Assembly (NCBI GenBank): GCA_963775935.1
Contig: CAVZKR010000004.1
Location: 496,001 to 560,000 of the forward strand
DNA from: JBBIPA01 sp963775935
GTDB taxonomy: Bacteria > Chloroflexota > Dehalococcoidia > GIF9 > UBA5629
Direction of reading: 5' to 3'
DNA length: 64,000 bases
A model generated the notes under the pieces. That model searched no databases. It was given only the letters and a program-made list of their open reading frames with translations, and had not been told where the DNA came from. Each line of letters begins with the position of its first letter. The stretch's first letter is position 1. Shown here one piece after another: positions 25,238 to 34,234 of the stretch. The position numbers were made by a program, and so were the translations under genes.

Positions 25238-28200
25238 CTACCTGATCGCAGCGTGGTAGCTCTGCAGCGACCTTACCTCCTCTTTGCCGTGAAGATAGGC
25301 AGCAATACCTTTTGCCGCAGCAGCGGCAGCAGCTAACGTGGTGATATAGGGTATCTTATACTTGACCGCCGCCTTACGGATATAAGAATCATCGTACTGG
25401 CTCAGCTTGCCGCTCGGTGTATTGATGATCAGTTGAATTTCTTTATTCATAATAGCATCCACTATATTAGGACGCCCCTCATGCATCTTGAGGATAGGCT
25501 CGGAATTAATGCCATGGCTCGTGAGAAACTGATGAGTGCCCTGAGTCGACTTAATGGTGAATCCCAGGTCGATAAGCTGTTTCACAATATCCGACAATGC
25601 CGGCTCCTCTTTAATTGCTGCCGTAACCAATATCGTGCCTTTGGTGGGAAGCCGTTGCTGTGCTGCTTCATACGCTTTGTAAAAAGCATAGCCAAAGGAA
25701 TTCGCCATACCCAGCACTTCTCCAGTCGAGCGCATCTCCGGCCCCAGTACAGGATCAACCTCGGGGAACATGGGGAAGGGGAACACCGCCTCCTTAACGC
25801 CAAAATACGGTATGGTTCGCGGTTTGATATTGAGCTCAGCAATGGTTTTGCCCAGCATCAATTGCGTGGCTACCCTCGCCATGGACAGGCCGCATACCTT
25901 GGAAACCAGCGGCACAGTACGAGACGCCCTGGGATTGGCTTCCAATACGTACACAATGCCTTTGGCGATGGCATACTGCATGTTCATAAGGCCAACTACA
26001 TTAAGTTCCAGAGCAATTTTCTTTGTGTATTTATAAATAGTGTCGATGTGCTCCTGGGGCAAACTGACCGGGGGAATGACGCAGGCGGAGTCGCCTGAGT
26101 GGATGCCCGCGAGCTCAATGTGCTCCATCACTGCCGGGACAAAAGCGCTGGCGCCATCGGCAATGGCATCAGCCTCAGTTTCAATGGCGTTTTCCAGAAA
26201 TTTATCGATTAATATGGGGCGATCAGGAGTGACGTCCACCGCCCTGGCGACATACTCTTTGAGCATCTCTTCATCATAGACCACCTGCATCCCCCGCCCA
26301 CCCAGCACATATGACGGCCTCACCATCAGCGGATATCCGATTTGTGCCGCAACCGCCAATGCTTCTTTTAGGTTACTGGCCATGCCCGATTCCGGCATGG
26401 GTATTCCCATCTCCTCCATTCGCTTACGAAAACGGTCTCTATCCTCAGCCAGGTCGATGGACTCCGGCGAGGTGCCCAGGATTTTCACACCAGCTATTGC
26501 CAGCTCATTGGCAATATTAAGCGGAGTCTGGCCACCGAACTGGACAATGACACCTTCCGGTTTCTCCTTTTGATAAATGCTGAGCACATCCTCGACCGTG
26601 AGCGGTTCGAAGTAGAGTTTATCCGACGTATCATAATCAGTGGAAACCGTCTCCGGATTGCAGTTGACCATGATGGTCTCGTACCCTTCGTCACGGAGAG
26701 CAAAGGCAGCATGAACGCAACAGTAATCGAACTCTATGCCCTGACCGATTCGGTTGGGACCTCCTCCCAGAACCATGACCTTTTTACGGTTGGTAACCGT
26801 TGTCCGGTCAGGGGAATTATAAGTAGAGTAGTAGTAGGCTGCATTTTCCACTCCGCTCACCGGAACAGCATCCCAGGCTTCCACTACTCCCAGTGAACTA
26901 CGTTTATTCCGAATATCTTTCTCGGGCAAACCCAGGATTTGCGCCAGATAGCGGTCAGCAAAACCGTCCCTTTTTGCCTGTATCAATAGCTTATCTGGCA
27001 GCTTCTTACCCTTATATTTCAAAATCTGCTCTTCAAGCTCCACAAGCTCCTTCATCTGGCTGATGAACCAGGGCTTAATATACGTCATCTCGTAAAGCTC
27101 CTGCACACTGGCTCCCTTGCGCAGCGCTTCATACATAATGAACTGTCGTTCGCTGGTAGGATACTTAAGCATGTTCATAAGCTCGGCAAGCGTCTTTTTG
27201 TGGAAATCTTTAGCAAAGCCCAGACCGTAACGCCCATTCTCCAGAGAGCGAATCGACTTTTGCAGCGCTTCTTTATAGTTCTTGCCTATGCTCATCACCT
27301 CGCCTACCGCGCGCATCTGCGTACCCAATTTATCTTCAGCATCACGGAATTTCTCAAACGCCCAGCGGGAAAATTTTACTACCACATAGTCACCAGAGGG
27401 AGTATATTTGTCCAGGGTTCCTTCACGCCAGTAAGGGATTTCATCCAGGGTAAGTCCGCCGGCGAGCTTGGCTGAAACCAGCGCAATGGGAAAACCGGTG
27501 GCTTTCGACGCCAGTGCCGAAGAACGTGATGTCCTGGGGTTGATTTCAATGACAACAACGCGTCCCGTCCTGGGGTCATGAGCAAACTGGATGTTCGTGC
27601 CGCCGATGATCTTTATCGCCTCGACAATCCGGTAGGAATACTCCTGGAGGCGTTTCTGTAGCTCCGTAGCAATAGTGAGCATCGGCGCTACGCAGAACGA
27701 GTCCCCGGTGTGTACGCCCATGGCATCCACATTCTCGATGAAGCAAACAGTAATCATCTGATTTTTAGCGTCGCGCACCACTTCCAGTTCCAGTTCCTCC
27801 CAGCCCAGCACCGATTCCTCAATCAGTATCTGACCGATGAGGCTGGCAGATATGCCACGGCTAGCGACTATGCGTAATTCTTCAACATTGTAAACCAGCC
27901 CGCCCCCAGTGCCACCCATAGTATAAGCAGGACGGACTACCACTGGATATCCCAGTGTAGCCGCCACTTTTTCAGCATCCTCGACCGTATAAACCGCCTC
28001 GCTGTTGGGCATATCGATACCCAGTGAGTTCATCGTTTTCTTGAACTCCGTTCTGTCCTCTCCACGAACAATAGCATCGACCTCAACGCCAATTACTTTC
28101 ACCCCATATTTTTCCAGCACTCCAGCACGCGATAGCTGGGCACTCAAGTTGAGACCTGTCTGGCCGCCAAGATTGGGTAAAAGGGCATCCGGACGCTCCT

Positions 28201-28438
28201 TTTCAATAATCTGGGTCATTGCTTCCAATGTGAGCGGTTCAATGTAGGTGGTATCCGCCATTCCGGGGTCAGTCATGATAGTCGCCGGGTTGGAGTTTAC
28301 CAGCACGATTTTGTACCCCAGGCCGCGGAGTGCTTTGCATGCCTGAGTGCCGGAATAGTCGAACTCGCAGGCTTGCCCAATGACAATAGGCCCTGAGCCG
28401 ATGATCATTACTTTTTTGATGTCATTTCTCCTGGGCAT
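25238..28438 (-). CDS. carB: Carbamoyl-phosphate synthase, large subunit
   Basis: CarB makes carbamoyl phosphate from bicarbonate, ATP and ammonia supplied by CarA, for arginine and pyrimidine synthesis. The 1066-residue protein has two homologous ATP-grasp halves (for example GGTGGGLVYN in the first and VRPSYVLGGRGMQVV in the second), a tetramerisation region and a C-terminal MGS-like allosteric domain. The length is normal. ggaggcaggcgc precedes the ATG. carA is not adjacent, so the subunits are encoded apart. The gene appears monocistronic. Confidence 0.97.
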   Translation of the reverse strand: MPRRNDIKKVMIIGSGPIVIGQACEFDYSGTQACKALRGLGYKIVLVNSNPATIMTDPGMADTTYIEPLTLEAMTQIIEKERPDALLPNLGGQTGLNLSAQLSRAGVLEKYGVKVIGVEVDAIVRGEDRTEFKKTMNSLGIDMPNSEAVYTVEDAEKVAATLGYPVVVRPAYTMGGTGGGLVYNVEELRIVASRGISASLIGQILIEESVLGWEELELEVVRDAKNQMITVCFIENVDAMGVHTGDSFCVAPMLTIATELQKRLQEYSYRIVEAIKIIGGTNIQFAHDPRTGRVVVIEINPRTSRSSALASKATGFPIALVSAKLAGGLTLDEIPYWREGTLDKYTPSGDYVVVKFSRWAFEKFRDAEDKLGTQMRAVGEVMSIGKNYKEALQKSIRSLENGRYGLGFAKDFHKKTLAELMNMLKYPTSERQFIMYEALRKGASVQELYEMTYIKPWFISQMKELVELEEQILKYKGKKLPDKLLIQAKRDGFADRYLAQILGLPEKDIRNKRSSLGVVEAWDAVPVSGVENAAYYYSTYNSPDRTTVTNRKKVMVLGGGPNRIGQGIEFDYCCVHAAFALRDEGYETIMVNCNPETVSTDYDTSDKLYFEPLTVEDVLSIYQKEKPEGVIVQFGGQTPLNIANELAIAGVKILGTSPESIDLAEDRDRFRKRMEEMGIPMPESGMASNLKEALAVAAQIGYPLMVRPSYVLGGRGMQVVYDEEMLKEYVARAVDVTPDRPILIDKFLENAIETEADAIADGASAFVPAVMEHIELAGIHSGDSACVIPPVSLPQEHIDTIYKYTKKIALELNVVGLMNMQYAIAKGIVYVLEANPRASRTVPLVSKVCGLSMARVATQLMLGKTIAELNIKPRTIPYFGVKEAVFPFPMFPEVDPVLGPEMRSTGEVLGMANSFGYAFYKAYEAAQQRLPTKGTILVTAAIKEEPALSDIVKQLIDLGFTIKSTQGTHQFLTSHGINSEPILKMHEGRPNIVDAIMNKEIQLIINTPSGKLSQYDDSYIRKAAVKYKIPYITTLAAAAAAAKGIAAYLHGKEEVRSLQSYHAAIR

Positions 28439-28595
28439 GCGCCTGCCTCCTTAAATAAGTTCCAGGAATGAAGGTAAATACCAGTGACCCACACAACAGC
28501 AACACCGACCCCACAGCGTCAGCAAATTATATCACAGGGACTCTATCCGCTAAAGACCTAGTAGCAATTACGAGCTACCTGAAAATAGAAAAGGA

Positions 28596-29696
28596 TTAAC
28601 TCGATTGGACTTCTTCCAGCTGGGTGCGTTTTAGCTCAGCGCGGACATAGTTGTACAGTGCGTAGAGAATAGCGACGAAGGGAGTGATAAGAATCATACC
28701 GATGATGCCGCCGACATAGCTACCAATAACGATCAATATCATGACAATGGAAGCGTCGATGTTCACCGCGTCGCCCTGAAATTTGGCAATCAATATACTT
28801 CCGAAGACCAGATTGACCACAACGTAGATAATAATTACCCATAAAATATCGTCAGGGGCAATCGCCAGAGTAATAATGCAGCCAACGATAGCTGCCAGAG
28901 CGCCACCGATAGCCGGTATCAATTGAAACGCTGCAGCAACCAGCCCCAAAGCCGGCGCCAGGTCAATTCCTACAATAAGCAGGGCAATAGTGACCAGAGC
29001 ACCCATCACCACCGCCAGTAATAGTTGCGCCCTGATATACCTGCCGAAAACGCTGTCCAGTATGGCTATAAAGTTTTTCATATGATGGGCTATCTCTGAG
29101 GAAAACAGGGTATAAAATCCTCTACCGAGATTATGAATATTAGCCATGAACAGAATTAAAAAGAAAGGCAGGGTCAGAAAACCGACCACAAAGGTAAATG
29201 TCCCTGGTATAAATTTGATGGTTGAAACAAAGGATTCCTGCAGCCAGTTGCCGATTGCTGCTCCGATATGATCGATGAAATCCTGAGCCTGAATTCGCTG
29301 CATTGGTTCCAGGTTACGTAACAAAGACTCAATCCAGTCCCCCAGCGTTTGCAGTCCTTCAGTAATCAGAGTCGGGGCATTGGCTAACAGTGTGGAGAAG
29401 GAACCAATAAAGGAAGACCAGACAAAGAACACTATCAAAGCGATTAACGCCAGTATCACCAGGCATACTACCAAAATGACAATGATTCGCTGCACCTCAT
29501 GCCCTTTGTTTTTGAAAGGTAATTTCTTATCAATCCAGTCAACAACCGGCAGCACCAGATAGGCTATGACAAAGCCGATAAAAAAAGGCAGCAATGGTTC
29601 CCTTAAGGCATAGAGGATAGCACAAAAAATAACGAGCCCAATTAAGAAGAGGAACAGGGCTTTATGACACTTGAACGTGTTTGCTGCTGCAGCCAC
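28596..29696 (-). CDS. AI-2E family transporter (PerM-like permease)
   Basis: This 366-residue protein has eight or so hydrophobic segments and the family signatures LPFFIGFVIAYLVLPVVD near residue 30 and PAIGGALAAIVG and GSYVGGIIGMILITPFVAILYALY in the C-terminal half. Members include the putative autoinducer-2 exporter TqsA and Na+/H+ antiporter-like proteins; the substrate cannot be told. The GTG at 29696 follows agaggaa. It is separated from carB by 157 bp that hold nothing recognisable. Confidence 0.85.
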   Translation of the reverse strand: MAAAANTFKCHKALFLFLIGLVIFCAILYALREPLLPFFIGFVIAYLVLPVVDWIDKKLPFKNKGHEVQRIIVILVVCLVILALIALIVFFVWSSFIGSFSTLLANAPTLITEGLQTLGDWIESLLRNLEPMQRIQAQDFIDHIGAAIGNWLQESFVSTIKFIPGTFTFVVGFLTLPFFLILFMANIHNLGRGFYTLFSSEIAHHMKNFIAILDSVFGRYIRAQLLLAVVMGALVTIALLIVGIDLAPALGLVAAAFQLIPAIGGALAAIVGCIITLAIAPDDILWVIIIYVVVNLVFGSILIAKFQGDAVNIDASIVMILIVIGSYVGGIIGMILITPFVAILYALYNYVRAELKRTQLEEVQSS

Positions 29697-29772
29697 AATC
29701 AGATTCCTCTGGGTAGTATATCACAAGTCGCGTCAGGCAGATACAGGGTACTGCGAAGGAAGCAAACAACCT

Positions 29773-30186
29773 CTACACCCGGTAACATACTTCGGGGAGC
29801 TTTTTATCAGGGTTGCTTTCCCTTATATAGCGGAGCATATGGCTTACATAGTTGATGACAAAACCAGCCAGGTCTTCTCCAGACATCAGCTTCAGGCGTT
29901 CGCCTGAGAATAATACCCTCAGTTTGCCGGGGAATTCATCATCAGCACGGTTATATACAAAAAACGTGGTCACACCGGGAAATATTTCCTTGCTAATTGC
30001 CCAATCCTCTTTGAGCCCCAGAGATTCAACCTTACCGCCAATAAATGCAGCCAGGCCTGATACATCGGCAATAAACTCCAGAGCTTCCTGCCTCACTTTC
30101 AATGCTCTCTCCACCTGTCCCGAATGAGGGCTCACTGCTCCTTCTATTTCCTTGAGATTGAGCAATTTTCTGGCTTTATCTGTCAT
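29773..30186 (-). CDS. Hypothetical protein (137 aa)
   Basis: This is a soluble protein with an N-terminal helical part (TDKARKLLNLKEIEGAVSP) and a C-terminal alpha/beta part (FFVYNRADDEFPGKLRVLFSGERLKLMSGEDLAGFVINYVSHMLRYI). I recognise no family. Its ATG lies 18 bp after the stop of the rhodanese gene, so the two are probably co-transcribed. No motif indicates an enzyme. Confidence 0.65.
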   Translation of the reverse strand: MTDKARKLLNLKEIEGAVSPHSGQVERALKVRQEALEFIADVSGLAAFIGGKVESLGLKEDWAISKEIFPGVTTFFVYNRADDEFPGKLRVLFSGERLKLMSGEDLAGFVINYVSHMLRYIRESNPDKKLPEVCYRV

Positions 30187-30203
30187 GCAATGTCCCTTCC
30201 TCG

Positions 30204-30707
30204 TTATTTCATGCTGCTGGGTCCGGTTTCCATGGGGTAGCCTGCCTCTTTCCAGGCATTATAGCCACCTTTCACCACCTTTACATCTGTTGCGCCCTTG
30301 TCAATCAGTTCCAGTGCCGCACGGGCACTCGTTCTCTCATTTGGTCAGGATCAGTAGAGAATCAGTTCCTTATCCGGCGGAGGCAGCCACCCGCCAGTTA
30401 CTATGGTATCAAGCGGAGCAAGTATTGCTCCCTTTATATGGTCAACGTCGTATTCTTCTAAATGTCGGTTATCCACAATCAAAATGTCAGCCTTGCTCTC
30501 TATCTTCTGCCGCAATTCATCTATGGTGATGCGAGGTACCATATCAGAGGGGGATGGCCTGGCAGTAGTCTCAGCAGGTGTCGCAGTAAGTGGCTCGGTG
30601 GGGCATGCCGGTGCACACTCCTCGGCCGTTGATGCCGGCACTGATGGAGCACAGGCAATAAGGGAAAGAAATAAAGCCAGGATTAGAAGTGATAGTATCT
30701 TGGGCAT
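30204..30707 (-). CDS. Rhodanese-domain lipoprotein, candidate selenoprotein with two in-frame TGA
   Basis: The N-terminus is a signal peptide with lipobox SLIAC (mature Cys), so the protein should be anchored outside the membrane, followed by a Pro/Thr-rich linker and a rhodanese domain (RITIDELRQKI, ILIVDNRHLEEYDVDHIKGAI). At the active site the frame reads ELILY-TGA-S-TGA-PNERTSARAAL and then runs on to VKVVKGGYNAWKEAGYPMETG and a TAA at 30204. The family motif expected here is YCSCPxExTSAR, so both TGA codons (30351-30353 and 30345-30347) replace Cys. The most likely reading is selenocysteine. A sulfur- or selenium-transfer role is inferred. ATG 30707 is chosen from aggag spacing; 30710 and 30722 are possible. 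Confidence 0.75.
30313..30329 (-). promoter_or_regulatory. Candidate bacterial SECIS element
   Basis: In the rhodanese mRNA, AGUGCC-CGUGC-GGCACU makes a perfect 6-bp stem with a 5-base loop. The loop starts 22 nt after the second UGA and 28 nt after the first, inside the usual bacterial range (about 16-37). It has G as its second base, matching the known need for G among the first loop bases. Confidence 0.6.
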
Positions 30708-30735
30708 CATCTCACTCCTCATTTCCCCACGCTCC

Positions 30736-31493
30736 TTAGTTCACCCCGCATTTGGTTAAGATTTGTTGCACTCCCACACGCAATGGTGAACCTTCAGGGA
30801 GCTCTATTATCGGCCTTCCTTTTATTTCCAGCTCAGGAAGATTGGGGTCTTCAGGTATGGTAGCGATAAGCTCCAGCCCAAAGTCCTGCACCGCTTTCCC
30901 TATTTCCGGCGGCAGTCCATTTCTCACCCTGTTCACCACCATTCCAATTTTACCAACCTTGGTTCGCATCTCCTTAATCAGGTCCTTTACCCGGGCAGCA
31001 GCAGTAATGCCTCGCATGGTAGGGTCGGAGACAATAATCAGGAAATCAACATCCTGCGTAGTCTGGCGGCTGATATGTTCCATACCAGCTTCGCTGTCGA
31101 CCACCACATACTCGTAGTTTTTCGCCAGGCGGTCGATGGAAGCACGTAGCATATGATTGGCGGCGCAGTAGCAACCAGGTCCTTCAGGACGTCCCATAGC
31201 CAGGAGGTCAATTCTGGATGACTCTACCAGGGCTTCCCGAATTTTCATTTCCAGCATATCCTGCTTGGTGACACCCGGGAAGTCTTGCCTTTGGTGATCG
31301 CCTCGGTCACATTTTCACGGGCATCACCTACCGTTGACTCCAGAGGCAATCCCAAAGCAGTATTGAGATTGGTGCTGGGGTCGGCATCAATAGCCAGGAC
31401 AACAGCTTTTTTAGAGAGCAAATCGATAAGCATAGAGGAAATGGCGGTTTTACCAACACCGCCTTTTCCCGCCACAGTAAACGTCTTCGTCAT
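30736..31493 (-). pseudogene. cooC: CooC-type CODH nickel-insertion ATPase, single frameshift
   Basis: This deviant-P-loop (MinD/CooC) ATPase matures nickel CO dehydrogenase. The N-terminal piece has Walker A GKGGVGKT and IDADPSTNLNTALG. The C-terminal piece has the Cys-containing GPGCYCAANHMLR, VVVDSEAGMEH (Walker B), VSDPT and VVNRV. The homology shifts frame at about 31278-31284, where one base is missing: the correct reading is GKTFPGVTKQDMLEMK. The rest is undamaged. It lies downstream of the CODH/ACS operon on the same strand, as expected for its role. A sequence error is possible. Confidence 0.88.
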
Positions 31494-31523
31494 TCTAGCT
31501 CCTTTTTCAACACCCTCATCTTA

Positions 31524-31548
31524 GCCCTCTCCCGTCAATGGAGAGGGC
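31524..31548. repeat. Inverted repeat upstream of cooC
   Basis: GCCCTCTCC-7 bases-GGAGAGGGC forms a 9-bp stem between the CODH operon terminator and cooC, without a T-run. It may be another REP-like element or a structure in the cooC leader. Confidence 0.5.
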
Positions 31549-31673
31549 AGATACTATAAGTTTTGATTGTAACACCTATTTGATGGGAAGGTAAAGAACT
31601 TTTATCACATCAACAACTCTATAGGAGCAAATTGTAAATCCTGATTTTTAAATCCAAAACAAATTAAGACTGT

Positions 31674-31701
31674 AAAAAAAGAGGTGCAGGACCCATCCTG
31701 C
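31674..31701 (-). terminator. Rho-independent terminator of the CODH/ACS operon
   Basis: Read on the minus strand, GCAGGA-TGGG-TCCTGC (31701 to 31686) is followed by ACCTC and seven T (31680-31674). It lies about 70 bp after the stop of the nuoF-like gene, the last gene of the operon. Confidence 0.7.
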
Positions 31702-31769
31702 CGAGGGTCTGGGGGTGCCCCCCAGCTTTCCGATTCCCCCAAGATTGGGGATAATAATTCTTGGCAAAT

Positions 31770-33665
31770 CTATTTAACGCCTGTCGCAGGAACCAGGCTT
31801 GGCGGCGAGAGTTTCACTACAGCGTCATATTCTTTGGGGCAGACCAATTTACAACTGCTGCACTTGGTGCATTTCGTCTGGTCGATTACCTTTATCCCCT
31901 TCTCATTAGTTTTAATCGCTTCCACCGGACAGGCGAGAACGCAGTGCTCACAGGCACGCTCACATTTTTCCGGCAGAATGTAATAGGCGATAAGGTCTTT
32001 GCAGACCAGTGCCGGACAGCGTTTCTCCAGGATATGCGTTTCAAACTCGTCACGAAAATAGCGGAGCGAGGTCAATACCGGGTTAGGGGCAGTTTGCCCC
32101 AGCCCGCAGAGAGAACCATTCTTAATATCCTCGCCCAGCTCAACCAGCAAATCAAGGTGCTCCATCTTGCCTTTGCCAGCAGTGATATCTTCAAGAATAT
32201 CAAGCATCTGCTTGGTCCCCAGACGGCAATGAGTACACTTACCACAGGACTCCCTCTGGGTAAAGTCAATAAAAAACTTGGCGGTATCGACCATGCAGTT
32301 ATCCTCATCCATGGCAATAATCCCGCCGGAGCCCATAACGGCACCCGCTTTACGAAGCGAATCAAAATCCACAGGTGTCTGCAGCATACTCTCGGGTAAG
32401 CAGCCACCCGAGGGACCACCGATTTGCACTGCCTTGAATTTCTTGTTATCCCTGATACCACCGCCTATATCGAAGATAAGCTTGTGCAGCGTAGTACCCA
32501 TGGCAACCTCAGCCAAGCCGGTATTCACCAGTTTACCTGCCAGGGCAAAAACTGCGGTGCCTTTACTACCCTCGGTGCCAATGCTGGAAAACCAGGATGC
32601 TCCACGCTCAACTATCAGCGGAACGTAGGCAAAGGTTTTTACATTGTTAAGGACAGTAGGCTTGCCCCACAAACCGGCCTTTACTGAACGAGGCGGCCTG
32701 GCTCTGGGCATACTCCGTTTCCCTTCGATAGCATACATAAGAGCAGTGGATTCACCGGCGACAAAGGCTCCTGCTCCCTCAGCTATTTCGATATTAAGAC
32801 TGTAATTGCTGCCCAGTATCTTTTTACCCAGGAAACCATACTTCTTCGCCTGCTCTAGAGCAATCTTCAGTCGCGCAATAGCCAGGGGGTATTCCGCCCT
32901 GATATAAATGAATCCCTGATGAGCATCAATGGCATAACCAGCAATAATCATACCTTCTATTACCTGATGCGGGTCGCTTTCCAGGATAACCCTGTCCATA
33001 AAAGCTCCGGGGTCTCCTTCGTCAGCATTGCAAATGACATACCGCGGTTTACTCGGGGTCTGACGGCAAAGTTCCCACTTTTCCCCGGTGGGAAAACCAG
33101 CGCCACCTCGCCCCCTCAACCCCGATTTCTTTACTTTATCAATTATGGTGAGGGAGTCCATCTTTAAAGCTTTTACCAGGCTGCTGTAACCACCGCTAGC
33201 AATGTAGTGCTCTATGTTTTCGGGGCTACTATAGCCACAGTTACGGAGTATCAATCGGTACTCATACTCAAATCGTGATAGTTCCGGGATAGAGATCGCC
33301 TTTCCGTCGCCACCTTCAACCGTGCCCAGAGCTAAATCAAGGCAGGGGTCATCACCGACCACATAGCCATCAATAAGGGTAGGCACAACCTGGGGAGTCA
33401 CGTTGTTATAGCAGACGGTAAAGGCGCCTGGTTTCACTATGGTAACCAGTGGCTCCATGGAGCAAAGCCCCATGCAGCCGACTTCAGATACTACTGCCCT
33501 GGTGTTTTGTTTTGCCAGCTCATTTCTAATAGCCTCAAACACTTTCAATGAACCAGCAGCACGACCACAGCTCGCAGTGCCTACGAGAATATGGGGAACT
33601 TCACCGTGATAAAGAGAATCCCAAGTCGACTTCGCCTGATTTTGAATCTGATTGAATGGTATCAA
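31770..33665 (-). CDS. NuoF/HndC-like diaphorase subunit with C-terminal ferredoxin domain
   Basis: This 631-residue flavoprotein resembles HndC/HydB: an N-terminal thioredoxin-like [2Fe-2S] domain (VGTASCGRAAG; GCMGLCSMEP), then the NuoF FMN- and NAD(H)-binding core (GRGGAGFPTGEKW, NADEGDPGAFMDR, EGAGAFVAGESTALMYAIEG), the [4Fe-4S] motif ESCGKCTHCRLG, and two ferredoxin-type clusters at the C-terminus (CERACEHCVLACP; CTKCSSCKLVCP). It should pass electrons between NAD(P)H and a low-potential carrier. Being the last gene of the CODH/ACS operon, it probably links CO2 reduction to the pyridine nucleotide pool. The TTG start follows aagagg. Confidence 0.9.
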   Translation of the reverse strand: MIPFNQIQNQAKSTWDSLYHGEVPHILVGTASCGRAAGSLKVFEAIRNELAKQNTRAVVSEVGCMGLCSMEPLVTIVKPGAFTVCYNNVTPQVVPTLIDGYVVGDDPCLDLALGTVEGGDGKAISIPELSRFEYEYRLILRNCGYSSPENIEHYIASGGYSSLVKALKMDSLTIIDKVKKSGLRGRGGAGFPTGEKWELCRQTPSKPRYVICNADEGDPGAFMDRVILESDPHQVIEGMIIAGYAIDAHQGFIYIRAEYPLAIARLKIALEQAKKYGFLGKKILGSNYSLNIEIAEGAGAFVAGESTALMYAIEGKRSMPRARPPRSVKAGLWGKPTVLNNVKTFAYVPLIVERGASWFSSIGTEGSKGTAVFALAGKLVNTGLAEVAMGTTLHKLIFDIGGGIRDNKKFKAVQIGGPSGGCLPESMLQTPVDFDSLRKAGAVMGSGGIIAMDEDNCMVDTAKFFIDFTQRESCGKCTHCRLGTKQMLDILEDITAGKGKMEHLDLLVELGEDIKNGSLCGLGQTAPNPVLTSLRYFRDEFETHILEKRCPALVCKDLIAYYILPEKCERACEHCVLACPVEAIKTNEKGIKVIDQTKCTKCSSCKLVCPKEYDAVVKLSPPSLVPATGVK

Positions 33666-33736
33666 CCTCTTACCCTTTATCCCACTCCCGTTTCTAAGTG
33701 GACAGAAAATACAGTTCCTGGAAGGTGAAAAACACG

Positions 33737-34234
33737 CTAAGAATCAGGTTTCTCTGGCTGGTTCTGCGGTTCTACTGGCTTAATAGTGACCAGAACCTCT
33801 TCCACCTTCTGGGTATTCATTCTGGGATGGACGGTGTCGCCGATAACGACAACAGGAGCTAAAGCGCAGCAACCAACGCAGGCTACTCTATCCAGACTAA
33901 ACTCATGGTCTTCGGTAATCCCCCCCACTTCAATCTTCAGCTCACGCGCCATGGCTTCCAGGACAAGCTTGCCGCCTGATAAATGACAGGCGGTTCCCAT
34001 ACATACATTGACCGGATGCTTCCCCAGCGGTGTAAAACGGAACTGATTATAAAAAGTGACGACGCTGTAAACCATGGCTCCCGGGATATCCAGGAACTCA
34101 GCGATTTTCAGCATCGCCTCTTCAGAAACGTACCCTAACTTTCTTTGGACAGCCTGGAGCAGAGATATCAGGTAACGCCTGTCTTTCCTGTCTGGATTCA
34201 GGATATCTGATAGCTGTTTCTCTAGTTCTTCCAC
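33737..34234 (-). CDS. NuoE/HndA-like [2Fe-2S] subunit
   Basis: This 165-residue thioredoxin-like ferredoxin has four Cys ligands in CMGTACHLSGG (near residue 85) and CVGCCALAPVVVI (near 125), the NuoE pattern. It normally forms the diaphorase module with NuoF/HndC, encoded next. The start GTG overlaps the end of acsC by 13 bp, so translation is coupled. There is no hydrogenase or NuoG gene beside it, so the partner for the module is open. Confidence 0.9.
   Translation of the reverse strand: MEELEKQLSDILNPDRKDRRYLISLLQAVQRKLGYVSEEAMLKIAEFLDIPGAMVYSVVTFYNQFRFTPLGKHPVNVCMGTACHLSGGKLVLEAMARELKIEVGGITEDHEFSLDRVACVGCCALAPVVVIGDTVHPRMNTQKVEEVLVTIKPVEPQNQPEKPDS

Noticed and set aside
30351..30707. 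Rhodanese gene as a simple truncated lipoprotein ending at the first TGA
   Set aside because: The same frame goes on with the complete rhodanese C-terminus, and both TGA codons sit at Cys positions; truncation alone would not preserve this.
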